Below the pieces are notes generated by a model that did not search any database, was not told the DNA's origin, and was given only the letters and a program-made list of their open reading frames with translations. Source: Jacaranda mimosifolia (taxonomy: Eukaryota > Streptophyta > Magnoliopsida > Lamiales > Bignoniaceae). From it: DNA of 64,000 nt. Location of the stretch: positions 20,929,674-20,993,673 of the forward strand of contig CM032122.1 in NCBI GenBank assembly GCA_018894105.1, read 5' to 3'. Positions 24,254-37,534 of this stretch are shown here, in pieces. A program made the position numbers and the translations under genes. Position 1 is the stretch's first letter, and every line of letters starts with the position of its first letter.

Positions 24254-24889
24254 TAGAGATGTCAAAATTATCTGTCTCCACGGACTCATGATGAAACAGA
24301 TATGGGGAAAAGACAAGGAGGGGGCAATATTTGACCCCCAATTGTTAAAGATCCATGTTCCCACCCCTGCTAATATTCGATAAACCGTTTAAAAATTAAC
24401 TGAATTATTAATTTAATTTTATGTATTTTCAAGTAGTATCAAAATATATTTAATTATTAAAATAACTTTTCTTCTAATTAACTACATATAAATATTTTTG
24501 TAGGAACTACTCTAAATAGTGAACTCTTAGAAAAATTGTAAAGCTTTATTGATACTTATATTTATGCCTTTTATATCTTTTAATATTTTATTGTAAAATA
24601 TAATGAAATTTGGTATGCTATATACAATAATTTTTTAGTTTTGAAAATTGTTTAAATTATTGAAAATTTTCAATATTTTTTGTATTAATTTTTTTATTTA
24701 TGATTTTTTTTTATATAAATTCTACAAATTTTATTAAACCCGTAGATATTCATGAATACCCCTCTCTCCACGGAGGAGTAGGGGCGGGGCCAGGAAGCAT
24801 TTTGGCCTCGTGAGAGCAGGGGAAGGGCGGAGCAATCCTCACCCTCACCCCACCCCATCCCACCCCATCCCATCCCATCAACACTCCTA
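24254..24889. mobile_element. Probable hAT-type MITE with GC-rich ends
   Basis: The left end starts TAGAGATGTCA. The right end, read inverted, starts TAGGAGTGTTGATGGG. GC-rich words (GGGGCGGGG, CCACCCCATCC) flank an AT-rich middle, the same layout as the element at 14285..14911. A CTCCACGGA word occurs near both ends. I could not find a matching 8-bp target duplication, so the boundaries are tentative. Confidence 0.5.
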
Positions 24890-26133
24890 ATATGTGATAC
24901 AAAAAAAGAGCTTCATAATAAATTAAATAATAATTAATAATATTACATTAAAGTATTTAATATTATTACATTAAGATATTAATTTTAAATAATTTTTAAT
25001 TTTTTTTAAGATACTAATTTAATCACATTTTTATTTTTATTCGCAAAATAATCACAAAAAATAAAGTTAAAAATACAACTAATTCAATAAATCATTTGGA
25101 GTACCAAACTAACCATTTTCGGACCTCATTTATTCTCCCGTTCTTTTTGTCCACTTGTCATAATATTGAATAAGTCATTCCAGACCTCATAAATTTTGTG
25201 TACATATCAGAAATAAATACTCTTTTCTTAAAATAATGTTTCTAATTTGTCTTACGTCCATAAATATACCTTGTTCTATATAATAATTAGCAGTTACGTC
25301 CACGCAGTTTTTATTCGCATAAAATACTTTTAAATAATCATATTATTTATATATATTTCCGCATTTATTATGCTAAAAAATATATATATCTACCATATAT
25401 ATTTATAATTTTCATAATTATGAATATAACATTCATATAAAGTAAAATTGTATAATTCATTACCAAAAATAATGAAGGAATTTTTTTTTTAAGTTATTAA
25501 TTAAAATATTGAACTTACTTTGCAATAAGAGATGTTTTTGAATAAATGATAACTATAGGGACATGTGAATTTGTTGAATATAGAATAAGTAAAAAGGTAA
25601 ATTTTGTGTATTAAAATTTGGTATCATAATTTTTATTTTAGATACAAAAATATTTTTTATAATAGTATAGTGTACATTTTTTTTCTTTTTATCAAAAGTA
25701 CAATAGTAGTAGGGTATAATATAAGCAGATTGAGATAACTGAATAAGACGTATGAATTTGGTTTCAATTTTTTTTTTCAAACTGAAATTTTAACTGAGTT
25801 TGAGTTGTTTTTTGAATAAAATTTGAATGACTTCTTATGAAGTTAAACACAATTCGAATTGGAACAACTTGACATGTGTGATATTCAGTTCGTCTTTTCT
25901 TAACTAATCGAGTAGGATTTTAAATTTTATCAAACTAGCGAAATAAATGTTCAAGTTTTATTTGTATCTTTAACAAATCAAGCTTAATTGAATCAAACAT
26001 TAGATGAATTATAGTAGATTGATATTTTAAACAGGATTTATCCTTTTTTTTTCTCTAATCATCAAATGGAGTTTTAAATTTTATTAATTAAATTAACAAA
26101 AATGTTTGCAGCTATTATTGAGTCATTACCACA
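24890..26133. other. AT-rich intergenic DNA, no gene recognised
   Basis: Nothing beyond low-complexity AT-rich sequence and short unsupported frames. Confidence 0.5.
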
Positions 26134-26160
26134 CCCCCCCCCCCCCCCCCCAAAAAAAAA
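26134..26160. repeat. Poly-C run followed by poly-A run
   Basis: 18 C followed directly by 9 A. It ends exactly where the CACTA-like element begins. Confidence 0.9.
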
Positions 26161-26572
26161 CACTAATAAGAAAATAATAAGTTACAATGTAAAAATTGTT
26201 ACTAACTATATATATGTTTATTAATGGCATAATATTTTCTTTTGTCACCTAATAATTGTTACAAATTTAATAGTGACAAAATTGGTGTTTAGATTGCCAC
26301 ATTTGATAATTAGTGACATACCTATGGTGACAATCTAACAAATAAAAATCTTGTCACAAATTGTAGTAACAGTTAATATTGTCACTATAGTGTATCACTT
26401 ATTATCAATGTTGATAGGTTAAAACATTAATTTTTGTCATTATTAAGTATAATGCAAAAAAAAAAAAAAGTTATTATCACTTAAAAAAATATTAAAGATT
26501 ATCATCATTTAAGATATATTGTTAATAACAATTTTTATGTTGTTTTCACTAATTTTATATTTTTCTGTAGTG
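26161..26572. mobile_element. Short CACTA-type non-autonomous element
   Basis: Starts CACTAATAAGAAAATAA and ends TTTTTCTGTAGTG, an imperfect inverted pair with canonical CACTA/TAGTG termini. Between them, many copies of GTGACA/TGTCAC-type words occur in both orientations, as expected for subterminal repeats. It is 412 bp long, close to the 413 bp of the element at 18546. It has no coding capacity. No clean 3-bp duplication is visible. Confidence 0.65.
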
Positions 26573-26611
26573 TATTGAGTAGCTCAGTTAATAATTTAAT
26601 TATACATGTGC

Positions 26612-26619
26612 ATACACAC

Positions 26620-26662
<43 letters not shown>
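26612..26662. repeat. Compound (CA)(TA)(TG) microsatellite
   Basis: Short CA, then TA, then about 13 TG units in series. Confidence 0.9.
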
Positions 26663-26665
<3 letters not shown>

Positions 26666-27040
26666 ATTGCTCTTCCCAACAGAACTTCTAAAACAAAAAA
26701 GAAGGTATTATATTACTAAGTTTCTTAATAATTACTTAGAACTTCATAATCAGCCAAACAATCATTTGTTCTTTGATTGAGATAAAAAAACGTTTGTCCA
26801 TATTTGAACTTGGTCAATCATTCATAGCACGAGCTTCGACATTGACTTTGAAGACCGAAGGTAACTAATTACATAGTATTGACTAAAGCTAGCTAGCAGT
26901 AACTATCTTCATTTTATTTATTTTTCTTTCCAAAGTTAGTACTAAAAACATCCACTCATTTTGGTACGATGATATAGAAACTTGCAAAAGTTATTAATGT
27001 CATAATTCGACAAATTTATGGACACACATCAATTCAAGTG

Positions 27041-27500
27041 TTTATTATTTATTTTTTTGAAGTAAATGGATTAAATATCACTATATCGTAAATGATAAAT
27101 ATTAATAATTTAATTAATAATAAACTATAGTTAATTGATATATAGATTTTAAGAAATTGAAAATAGACGCACACTCTAGTAGGATTTGAGTCCAAAAGAA
27201 GATAATCTTTGGAGAGGATGATTTGAGTAAAAAACAAGATAATTTTGGGACCTCAATTTTATCATAATTTATTATTTTTTTTAAAGTAAATGAATTAGAT
27301 ATGTAAATGATAATTATTAACAATTTAGTTAATAATAAACTATTATCAATTAATAATGTATAATTAATTGATATATAGCTTTCAAGAAATTGAAAAAAGA
27401 CGTAACTCTAGTAGGATTTGAGTCCAAAATAGGATAATCATTGGAGACCATGATTTGAGTAAAAACAAGATAATTTTGGGACCTCAATTTTATTATAAAA
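27041..27500. repeat. Imperfect tandem duplication of about 225 bp
   Basis: Unit 1 (27041..27267) and unit 2 (27268..27500) share the same order of landmarks: AAGTAAATG, TAATTAATAATAAACTAT, TTGATATATAG, CTCTAGTAGGATTTGAGTCC, ATGATTTGAGTAAAAA and TTTTGGGACCTCAATTTTAT. They differ by scattered substitutions and a short insertion in unit 2. It is non-coding. Confidence 0.85.
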
Positions 27501-30500
27501 TTAATTTTGTTGGCAAATACAAATTTTTGCTTTGAGAATCGCTTATGAAATAGGATTGTTCAAATTGGGTTTTGTGGTTATTGGGATATGTGATTTCTTA
27601 TATATTCATTATCTGAAAGAATTGAATATGATAACTTTTTATCATCTGCTAGAAAAAGACTTGCACGAACCAAATATATTCATAAAGAGTCTATATGTTG
27701 GCAATGTTCTACACACATTTGAATGATTAAATGTAAGAAAAGTTTGACTTTGTTAGTGAATATTTTAATTTTTGAAATATTTTACCAAAATTTTATAAAT
27801 TCACCACGTATCTTCTAGAACTTATTCAGAAAGCAGACGCAGTTTAATTGAGTGGGTGGTCCAATTTGGCTTCAGGACAATTTTGTGCAGTCCCGCGAGA
27901 AGCGTGCTCTCGCAGAACACTACACTTTTCTCAACTTGGTACAACCTTATTTTTTAGTGAACAAAATTTGCAAGGCACTAATTTTATTTTATTCTTAAAA
28001 TTCATTTATTCTATTCGATGTATTGGTCACGTAATACTATATCTTCTTTTTATTGCTCTTTTTGCACTTCGGCGGACATTTATGCTCTCATTGTGACCAC
28101 AATTAATTGAAACTATGCAATTGCTTTCCTAAGTCTTAATTACAAGATATGTTTTCTTTTTCTTTTTTCACAATAAGTTGTCTTTCTTAATCATAGTAAT
28201 TATTTCTGTCAAAATTCGAGTTGTCTTTATCAGCAATGTCATACGTGACATATTGAATTCCACCGCACATGCATGATAAGAAGAATATTCAAAGAAAGTA
28301 TTACAAAATTAATGGAGCACAGGTGATAAAACCCTAAATGTTATAACTGTTTACTTAGGCGATAATATTATCTCTGACTATTATTCTGAATTTTGTAATT
28401 TTAGGTTTATCAAATTAATGAAATTTACAAGTTTTTCCTTTCTTTTTTTTCAAAAAGTTAATAAATAAAAAAATCCGCTCTTGTTCTATAAAGGATGGTA
28501 CATTTAACTTTTTAAAATAATAAGAAAAATCAAATGTCGGCCACTTTTTACCAAATTGGCCCTTTTGTTATAAAAATGTAAAACCACGATGAAAAATTAA
28601 ATTGATTTCAACAATAAAACAGTACTTCACGCTTAAAATAAAATCAATTTTTCATTAACTAAAGAATGAGTTTTTGATGGTTGATTGTTTCTTTCCAACT
28701 GTGGTGGTTAATATATGGCAAAAAGTTCTGTTTTCTCTCTCATTAAATTTAAATGAAAGGGTATAATTGAAAGATATCAAAATAAATAAATTCACTAATT
28801 TACAGTAAAGGCAAGTATTATTTTGTGACAAATGAAAATACAAAGCTAGGCATATTAATGGGATAGAGGAAGTACATAAATTTTAATACTTACAATATCT
28901 ATATATGCTAAATTTTATTTTAAAAGTAGCTATAATAGTATTTAAATAAAATAAGATATGAAATTTATCATATTTTCAATAATGTAAATTTGTAATTATA
29001 TAATTTAAATTAAAAAGTTATGTAAAAATTTTAAAAATAAATTAAAAATTCTTACATTTTTCAAATATACTAGTAGAAGTCCTAACATTTTATTTTGAGA
29101 ATTTATAAACTTCTATCATAAAAGTTTTACCAAACATCATTATGAGATATCATATATAATATTAAGCGAACTCATAATGCACATATTATAATAACTTAAA
29201 TTAAATTTGCAAACAAAAAAAAAAAAAAAAAGAAAAATCCAAACATCCTCTTTGCTGAACCCTTTTTCGGCGTGTGTAATTCTTGAACATTTGTTACCCC
29301 CTCATTGTTTGGAAAACTCAAGAATGCACAATGAACAGCTGAGTTGATTATTCTTGCGTATGGATACCCATATGCTTTGATGACGCGTTGACTAGAGAAG
29401 CCGGGTCGTGTTAGCCCTTTATGTTTATGCAATTTTTTAGGAAGAAATCGTTCTCTCCGTAGTCGGCCTAGTATAGACAAATCAAGCACGTATCATAATC
29501 TATAGCAATAAATGGACGATAATGAAAAGTTACAATATATATGTATATATATAAATTGTGTTATATTATTTCTTCGTGTATAACGTAGTTATAAGTTATT
29601 TTGGTAGTATAAATGGGCTTTGAGTGAATTAAAGGAAGAAAAGAGCCTCAAATGATAGAAAAATAAAATAAAAATCCTATGATCAATTATTTGTGTTTGG
29701 TAGAAAATCTTAAGTTAATTCTTAACTATTAAGATTTTTGGGCTATTTGTATTGATATTTTTCAACAAATTAAGTTTTGATATATTAATATGAAAATTGT
29801 CATCATGTGAGTCTATAACTCTTTTTTTTTTTTTTTTAAATATAATGTATATATACATGTATTTGATACAAAATCGTCCAATGAGTCGAGTCTTGTTAAA
29901 ATCAATTCGAGTGCACATAGTATTACTTGAATGTGGTAGAATAATGAATTGTAACATGATAAGGATAGACCAGGTCGTTGGGATATTCTAATAAAAAAAT
30001 TTCTATACTTAAATTAGTAGGGGTATTGAGATTATAATAGGTTGTTCTTAAATAGTTAGATATTCCAACTTATAAAGAGTACTATGTACAATGTACTAAA
30101 TGGATGGTTTGAATTATTAGTTGAATACGATCCATACAAAAAAGATGTGATTTTGAAAGATATGGGTATTATTTTTAAAATTAAAGGATAAGATTCACTT
30201 TTTTATTCAATCTATTATATCACTACATATAATTAATAAGCACAGTGCAGAAATCATTTTAATAAGCACAAGCACTATTTTTTTTTTGAAACTATTGAAC
30301 TTGTCTGCTTTGGTGATTGCTACTTAAAATAATTAATAATTCATGTCCTTATTCTAGTTACTCAAGAATTCACACGGCAAATAGTGTTATGTATCAGAGT
30401 TTTGGATTATTATATGAATGAATTGAAAGCGGTAAGTTCACATGGCAAACCTTGGCATGTTTCACGCCAGGGATTCAAAATATTGTCTTCACATTTATAT

Positions 30501-30932
30501 TTATAAAATTTAAATTTAATTTTTTTTTTAATATTCACATGCATACATTGAAATTGTAGAAAAACAAATAATTAATGACATATCTCAAAATGTATTTAGA
30601 TTGAATATATCATTTAAAAATTAAATGTTTTAAATTTATAAAAAGAAAGCCGTCGCAGTTGATTGGATTTTTTGGCGTCTTATTCTTTTACAATTAATTT
30701 AATAACAATCAATTTAAAAAAGCTGTATTTTCTATCTTCATAATGACTTTAATATTTTCATAATATGAAAATTATTTTAAATTCTTCATTTCAAACACAA
30801 ATTTATTCTTAAAACAATATTAGGCTGCCTAAGTTAATAGTGATGTGACTTGTCCCCAATCCCCACATGCCATACACCTACCTCGATTCACAATACCCAG
30901 TTAATTGGTAATGAAGAGCTATATTAAAATTA
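27501..30932. other. AT-rich intergenic DNA
   Basis: No gene with recognisable domains. The only frame with composition unlike its surroundings is the minus-strand one at 29196..29489, listed separately. Confidence 0.5.
29196..29489 (-). other. Unidentified 97-codon frame of higher GC content
   Basis: The first 77 codons use a balanced set of amino acids, including a basic region RLRRERFLPKKLHKHKG and a segment YGYPYARIINSAVHCAF. The DNA under this part is more GC-rich than the flanks. The last 20 codons run into a poly-T tract that reads as a phenylalanine string, which is not gene-like. I recognise no family, promoter or splice site. It could be an old exon fragment or chance. Confidence 0.25.
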
Positions 30933-31854
30933 GAGTGAATTACAGTCACATTTTCTGAGGTTTAGTGTAGTTATCAAATGATTCTCATTATCTTGTAAAT
31001 TATAAATATATAATCCCCCAATATTTTGGTTAATTCAATAATAAAGTTTTTTTATTATTAGTTGTCGTCAGAATATTTTGAAAGCGTCATTGAGAAATAC
31101 GTGAATTTCCAAATTAAATTGTTCTTGAGAGTAATTTGTAATGTTTAAGTTCTTTAAGGTGGTATTCATAATATATTTAAATATTAAGGAGTTAATTTTA
31201 ATATTATAATAATGAAAAATGAGAGTATAATATAAATCTTTTATAGTGAATATGATACTTTACTTTATTCTTAATAGGTTCTAATTTTCAAATGCTGAAG
31301 AAATTAGAACTCTATATGTATCAAAATTATTACATTCCCTTTCTGCTTTTTTGAATGCATGGTTACTTGGCTCCTCCTTTAGTAATAGGTGAAACAAGCA
31401 CACCAGTAGCTTGCAACATCAGCTAGCATTTATCTCTTTATCTTTTTCTGGTTTCAAACGATAATTTTGCAGTAGGTACAACAAAAGGTGTTTCATAAAC
31501 AGGTTTGGCAGGGCTTGTCAATTTTTGCTTATACTTTTATCATAGGGGCAGCTTTATTTGGAGTTGGTGCATGATTTGATTAGGTTACTAATATTAGGGA
31601 GTTATTTGTAATTTACTAAAAATGAGGGTCTTTTTGGTAATGGTGCCTAACTTTAGAGGGTGCGGCTCTAATTCACTCCTTTTTTTCTTTTTTTTTATAA
31701 TAATAATTTTGCCATAACGACATTTTAATCTTTTCACAAATTTCGTCTCCAACATATGTGTTTCTCATATTAGGGATTTATTTAAATTTTATAAAATAAC
31801 GAGAATCTCTTAATAAATATGCTAAGTTTTAGGGATTGTGCCAATAATTCACCC
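30933..31854. mobile_element. MULE-like non-autonomous element with three related ends
   Basis: The left end begins GAGTGAATTACAG and continues with a TCTCATTATCTTGTAAATT block. The reverse complement of the right end begins GGGTGAATTATTGG and continues TCTCGTTATTTTATAAAAT. A third, inverted copy ends near 31678 (GGAGTGAATTAGAGCC on the reverse strand). Long, similar inverted ends with this start resemble the Mutator-like element at 62060. The 9-bp flanks do not match clearly, so the boundaries and superfamily are tentative. Confidence 0.5.
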
Positions 31855-32747
31855 TAAATTTAATTATTTTTTAATTGTAATCACAAATTATTGAAACCCT
31901 ATAAAAATATTCATATGTTATTAATCGACACAACCATATCACAACCTTGAAAGCGATGTACGTATATCATATTGTATATAATATTACAAAGTGACCAGAA
32001 GAGGAGATTATGCCGCAATTTAAAAAGGAAAGATACTTTTTGATTTTTTGTCTTTCCATAAGATGATTGATTACATCATTGAACTAAAATATCAACAGTT
32101 AATAAATTTAGTACAATCATCAACAATTAATTTATTTTAAAGAATAATAACATTAATGTGAAGTGAAATAAATAATCAACAAATTTGATTTAATTTGAAG
32201 ACATTGTACGTATTTATAAAATATTGGAACTAAATCTTGCCCAATGTTATAAGACCACTATATTTATAACACGTGATGTGACGTTCAATTAAATATTTAT
32301 TGAAGGAATATTCTTCTGTGAAATCACTTTCTTCAAATTAACCCAACTTCCTTTATTCCTTCAATTTTTGGTTGGTTTCGTATCCTCTTATCTTTATTTC
32401 TTTCCATATTAATTAAAGACAATTAGCTTTATTAAATAATGTTGTCATAATCATAAATATTTGAAGTGCCTTTCAAAGAACTATTAAACTCTATGAAACT
32501 ATTTCCTAATCTATCGCCCTCTTAATTAATGCGTCCATACATTATTGGAAGTCGCTGTTAATTATTGAGTCAAGGTCCTTTTTTTTAAGTGAACTTTAAA
32601 GGAGTTTTATTTGGTTTAGGTATATTTATGAAAGTCCCATTCATTTTTCAAATTAGGTTAATTAGCAGAGTCTCGACAATTTAAAATAACGAACTGTTTC
32701 CATAAATTTTAGTTGTGACTTCAGACATTTTTTCCAAATAAAATTAT
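31855..32747. other. AT-rich intergenic DNA, no gene recognised
   Basis: No exon, terminal repeat or domain found. Confidence 0.5.
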
Positions 32748-33639
32748 GGGTTAATTGCAATTTACTTTCCTGTGGTAATCTAAATAGATAAAAAAAAATT
32801 CCCATTAATGAAAAAAAAAAAAAAAAAAAAAAAATGTCAAATGACGCCCATGTATTTTTCAAAACTATGCACTTATTTGCTACCTATTTCATACTTAAAG
32901 GACTAAATTACCCTCAAATAACAAATAATTTAAATAATTTTTTATTTTTATTTTATTTTATTATTTTTTCTTTCTTTATTCTATATATATATATATATAT
33001 ATATTTTAAATTTCATTAACTTCTTCCTCCCACCAGCCCAAAAACCTCCGCCGGTGTGTATCAAAACCGCCTGCCATGGCCATGTGGCAAATCTGGTCAG
33101 ATCTGGGCATCTCTCATGGCGACCTTAACTGCTCGTGTTTTGACGCCTGACCATGGCTGTTGTTTTTACAGCCAGCCATGGCGAGGTGTTCGTTTTTTAT
33201 TGCTGGCCATGGGCCGGTCATTTCTTTTACGGTGGCCATGGCCCTTTTTCTTGTAGCGACCATGATCGTTGTTTTTCAGGCTGGCCATGGCCGGTCGTGG
33301 GTTTATTAATATATATAAATATGTATATATGTAATATATATTATTCTTATTATATATTTATAAATAAATATATTTTATATATGTTTTCTATAAAAATATC
33401 AAGGTTGGGGTGGGTGGGTTTGGGGTATAATATATATTTAATTTGTAATAATTAAAAAAAATTTCTATAAAAATTTGCATAAACACACATGTGAACTTGA
33501 ATCAGTACCAGTAAGGAAGTCCGTTGCATGATTTGAAAAATGAAAGGGATGTATTTTGACCATTTTTTATTTTTATTTTTTGATAGGAAGATTTTTTGCC
33601 TATTTCATATTTCAAAAGAGGGTTAAATAATTTTTATTG
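32748..33639. mobile_element. MULE-like element with CATGG-rich core
   Basis: The left end starts GGGTTAATTGCAATTTAC, close to the ends of the element at 62060..63515. The left 120 bp and the inverted right 110 bp share the order AAATAG..AAAAA, an A-rich tract, AAATG(G)TCAAA and TTTTTCAAA. The core at 33060..33300 is GC-rich with many CATGGC words and a CAGATCTGG word also found in the other copy. A following GGTTGGGGTGGGTGGG tract and TA-rich DNA also match. The right edge is approximate and no target duplication was seen. Short frames in the core are not genes. Confidence 0.55.
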
Positions 33640-35677
33640 CTTCAGCTCTAGTAATTGTTAATCAAAGCCATGGTATGCTTGAAATGAGATGCCCAATTTT
33701 GATTATGGTAGCAATTATGATGATGCAGATGCAGTTGATGGACTGAAGATGGTTTCCGTCGAATTTTGACAAAAGCAATGAAAAATGTTCGCTACTTTTT
33801 GAGGGGCTAAAAAAACTAAATAAACAAGTAAAAACTAGTCTAAATATGATATGATAAACGATGACTATGCCTTAGATTTTAGCTTAAAAAGCTAATCCCC
33901 CTAAATGATGACAATCTTGATATTAGGATTATTTTTCTTTTTGGGAATCTAAGGTTGAGAAAACTTTTCAACTATTCTAGAGCTTTTTTTGGCCTTTTCT
34001 GACTCAATCGAATAAACTCAAATATTAAATATTTTAGCAATAATTTTAAGCCTCTTATACAGTTATGCATTATCATATAGTCAAATTAGCAGTTGCTAAG
34101 TCTATTGAGATGATAAATACATATATCAGTGCAAATTATTGTGGAAAAGATTTTGCGAATAACAATCATATTTTTATGTCATGTCATTTCTAGCTGCTAA
34201 CATAGACATTAGTTTTGATAGGTATTATTGTGAATTTTTAATGGGTTGCTACTGAATTTGAAAATGCTACAAAATGTTTTAGGGTATGTGATATGAACTA
34301 TATGTTTGAAATTTTATATATTTCGTAAGTTTAGTTTTGCAATATCCAATATTTGTCTTTCTGTACACATTTTATTACGTACTTTTTTTTAATAAAAAAG
34401 TTATATTTTTTAGCTTTTCAAGGTGATCTTTGAGCTGAAATTTAGTCGTTTTTAATCATTTTTCTATTATTTAACTTAATGAATGGGCTCATGAATAGTA
34501 ATGATAGAATATCATGGTTGGGCTACTGACAACGTTTTGATTGGAAATGGTTCATAACAACTTGGGCCTAAACAGAATCAAATACTAAACCAAGTGGTTA
34601 TTTGTTTAAACGTTGGCAAAAGAATTCTTATAAAAAATAAAAAAGAAAAAAGAACATTGGCAAAAGAAGCACAACATTTGGGCCTAAAAGGTTTTCGCCT
34701 ATCAAGCCTTATTGGGCTTCGCTTAGTAATACAGAGTAGATACAAATAGCTTATAATATTCAATTTAAGTGTCTTTTTATTGTCGGCTTAACACAATAAA
34801 TAGAACTTTCAGAATCACTTTTGACTTTTTTTAAAGCAATTTATATGTTAGCTACCTTTTTTTAAAGCAATTTAAATGTTAGCTATCTTCGATATTTCGA
34901 AATGTACACATAATATATGCTAAGAATTTTAGTTTAGGGTTTAGACTGATGGCAATTTTGATGTGAATTAAGATAAACGAGCTATCAAATAAAATTTAAT
35001 TCATCATTTTATCGAGTGGATTGGGCTAAATAAACAAAGCCATTTGTTTAGGCCTAATCATCCCTTTTCACATCATTATAAATTCTCCTAAATTTGACAT
35101 TGTGAGGCGCAAAAGTTTGACATTCAAATACTTTCCTTTGCTCGAAACTTTGTTTAACAAATAATATACTGATTTGAATATATATATATATATATATATT
35201 CCAGAAAACCTAATTTTCTTGACTGTTTGTTGTGTATTTTGGGATTGAATTATTGAAGAATACTTGCATGCAGACGCGCTCAAATCCGGATCCAAAGTGA
35301 AGTTTTCTATACTCTCATTAGGTATTCTGGTTATAAATTGTCATTAGTTAAAGAAACGATGAGAGATGAAATAAGGATGAGAAGAGTTGGTTCTACTCAA
35401 TACATGACATGTGATGAGGGTTTCTTCTAAGCAAACATGTGGCTTAATATCCAAATGTGCTATAGACCATTAAACAATCAATAATGAAACTTTAGAATTA
35501 ACTCTAACCACATATGTGCTAAATTTAATTGTTATCAAGCTTTGCTTAGACTATTTTATTAACTCAAGTGGGGATAACAGTGGGCACATATATATAGAAC
35601 CTACATCTATTTAGAGCATGTTTTGAAATATAAATAAGCCACGGGAAGGATTTTAATTTTTAAGCAATATTATTTTA
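33640..35677. other. AT-rich intergenic DNA
   Basis: No gene recognised. It contains the 31-bp tandem pair listed at 34826 and a TA tract near 35180..35200. Confidence 0.5.
34826..34886. repeat. Two tandem units of about 31 bp
   Basis: TTTAAAGCAATTTATATGTTAGCTACC and its near copy TTTAAAGCAATTTAAATG followed by TTAGCTATC lie side by side with two substitutions. Confidence 0.8.
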
Positions 35678-37534
35678 CTAGCCCGTGCCCAGTGTGATGC
35701 ACTGAAAATAATTATATAATCAAACAATTTATTTTATAATAATATTTATTTTACTTCATATTGTTAAAACATGAATTGTAATTATTTTTAGCATTTAATG
35801 AAAGAAAATTTATTACTAATAAAATAAAATAATATAAATATTTTAATTAAATAATTTATATTTAAATAAGTTGTAGAATATCAAGAATTTCCCACTCTAT
35901 GCTCATAAATTACACAAAAAATTATAAAATAATAAAGTTAATAAATAGTAAATAAAAGAATTAAGAAAATAAAAATATCGCAGAATATTTTACTAAATAT
36001 GCCTTTTAAATTATATATATATATATATTTATATATACATATTTTGATATGATAAATAAGCAAATAATTTTTTTGATAATGTAAAACTTTTTTGTATGAT
36101 TTCTTAATAATATAGAAGTTACAGTTACAATTTTCATGACATTTGAGAATTTTAAATGTTAAATATTTTTTTAAAGTAAATATATAATCTCTTTGTACTT
36201 TATCTATGAAACTAGCTTACATGAGGTTATTAATTATTTGACAACTAGTTCAATAAGTGGTTTGTAACATACAATTTTTATAAGCTAAAATACCTCTTAA
36301 TATTCCACATAACTCTTATAAGTAAAATTTATTTATTTTTATTTATATATGTAGTTATTTTATTATTTTTAAAATTATCAATTAACATATATTATGTATA
36401 TAAATAAAATAATAAGTAAATTTTCAATATTTAGTTTAAAATAAAATAGCAACCTCTTATAAGTTTCTTTTATAATTAGAATATAAGAATTAGAAATAAT
36501 TAAAATAAAATAGCAACCTCTTATAAGTGCTAATAAATTTAATGAATATTTTTTTATAGAAAAATATATAGTATTTCTTCATTCATTTGATAAGAAAATT
36601 GGAATATTTTTAAATATTCCATAACATCACATTATTCGAGTTATATTATTCAAATATGAAGTGCATGTATATATATATATAGATATATTTAGATAAATCT
36701 AGAGAGATGCAACTAAAAATTCAACATCAAAGATAAATTCTTATATACAAAAATATGTGTAATATTATTGAAAAAAATATATAAAATTTAGTTAATTGAA
36801 ATAAAAAACTATTGCATCCTAATACTTTTGAGTGATATAAAAATTACAATCCTAAGTTGGCCATAAGAACTTTAATTTTAAATAAATATTGAGAATAATA
36901 AAGTAATAATATTGGTAAAATTTAAATATATTAAAAAAGTATCTAATTAATTTAGAATAAAAATAAAACAAAAATAATATAAAAATGTGTTTCAAAAAAA
37001 TATTAAAAAATTTCTACGAAATGAATTTTAAATTAATAAAAAAGAAAAAAAAACATCATTATATTATGCTAATTGTAGAAAGAAGTTCTACAATTAAAAA
37101 TATAGAATTGTACTACAAATAATGTAGAAATAAAATATAAAAAGAATAATTATAGAATAATAAAATTTATACATAAAATAAATAAAATATTTATCTATCA
37201 ATCTTGTGATAAATTAAATTTATAAGATATAATTTTGTAATAAGAATATACTTAATATGATGCTTATAAAATGTTTTTTAAATTATAAACTTATTTAGTG
37301 AGATAAAAATATGATTCTAGATATTTTTTGAATTATCTCATGAGATAGAAATCTATATTGCAATTTTGGATAAACACAACATGATATTTAGTTATAATAA
37401 AAAATCAATGAAAAATTTTCAACTGAATTAAAAAACTCAAAATTTTAAGAATTTGACATTTGGCTAAAATTGCACAATTAGAATTAAAATTGCATAATTG
37501 CAGGTCCCACAATATTGTGCTATATATAATAGTA
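35678..37534 (-). mobile_element. Helitron 1, non-autonomous
   Basis: Read on the minus strand, the right end starts TACTATTATATATAGCAC and the left end closes with a hairpin (stem CAGTG/CACTG) then GGCACGGGCTAG. CTAG before a T is the canonical Helitron 3' end. The body aligns over its length with Helitron 2, including the 5' 90 bp (CACAATTATGCAATTTTAA-type block). It contains no Rep/helicase frame. A TAGCAACCTCTTATAAGT word occurs twice near 36450 and 36510. The leading TC of the 5' end is absent, apparently where Helitron 2 inserted. Confidence 0.75.

Noticed and set aside
33056..33455. Plus-strand frames with repeated WPW/HG motifs
   Set aside because: Same explanation as the core of the other MULE-like element: repeated CATGGC words read as protein.
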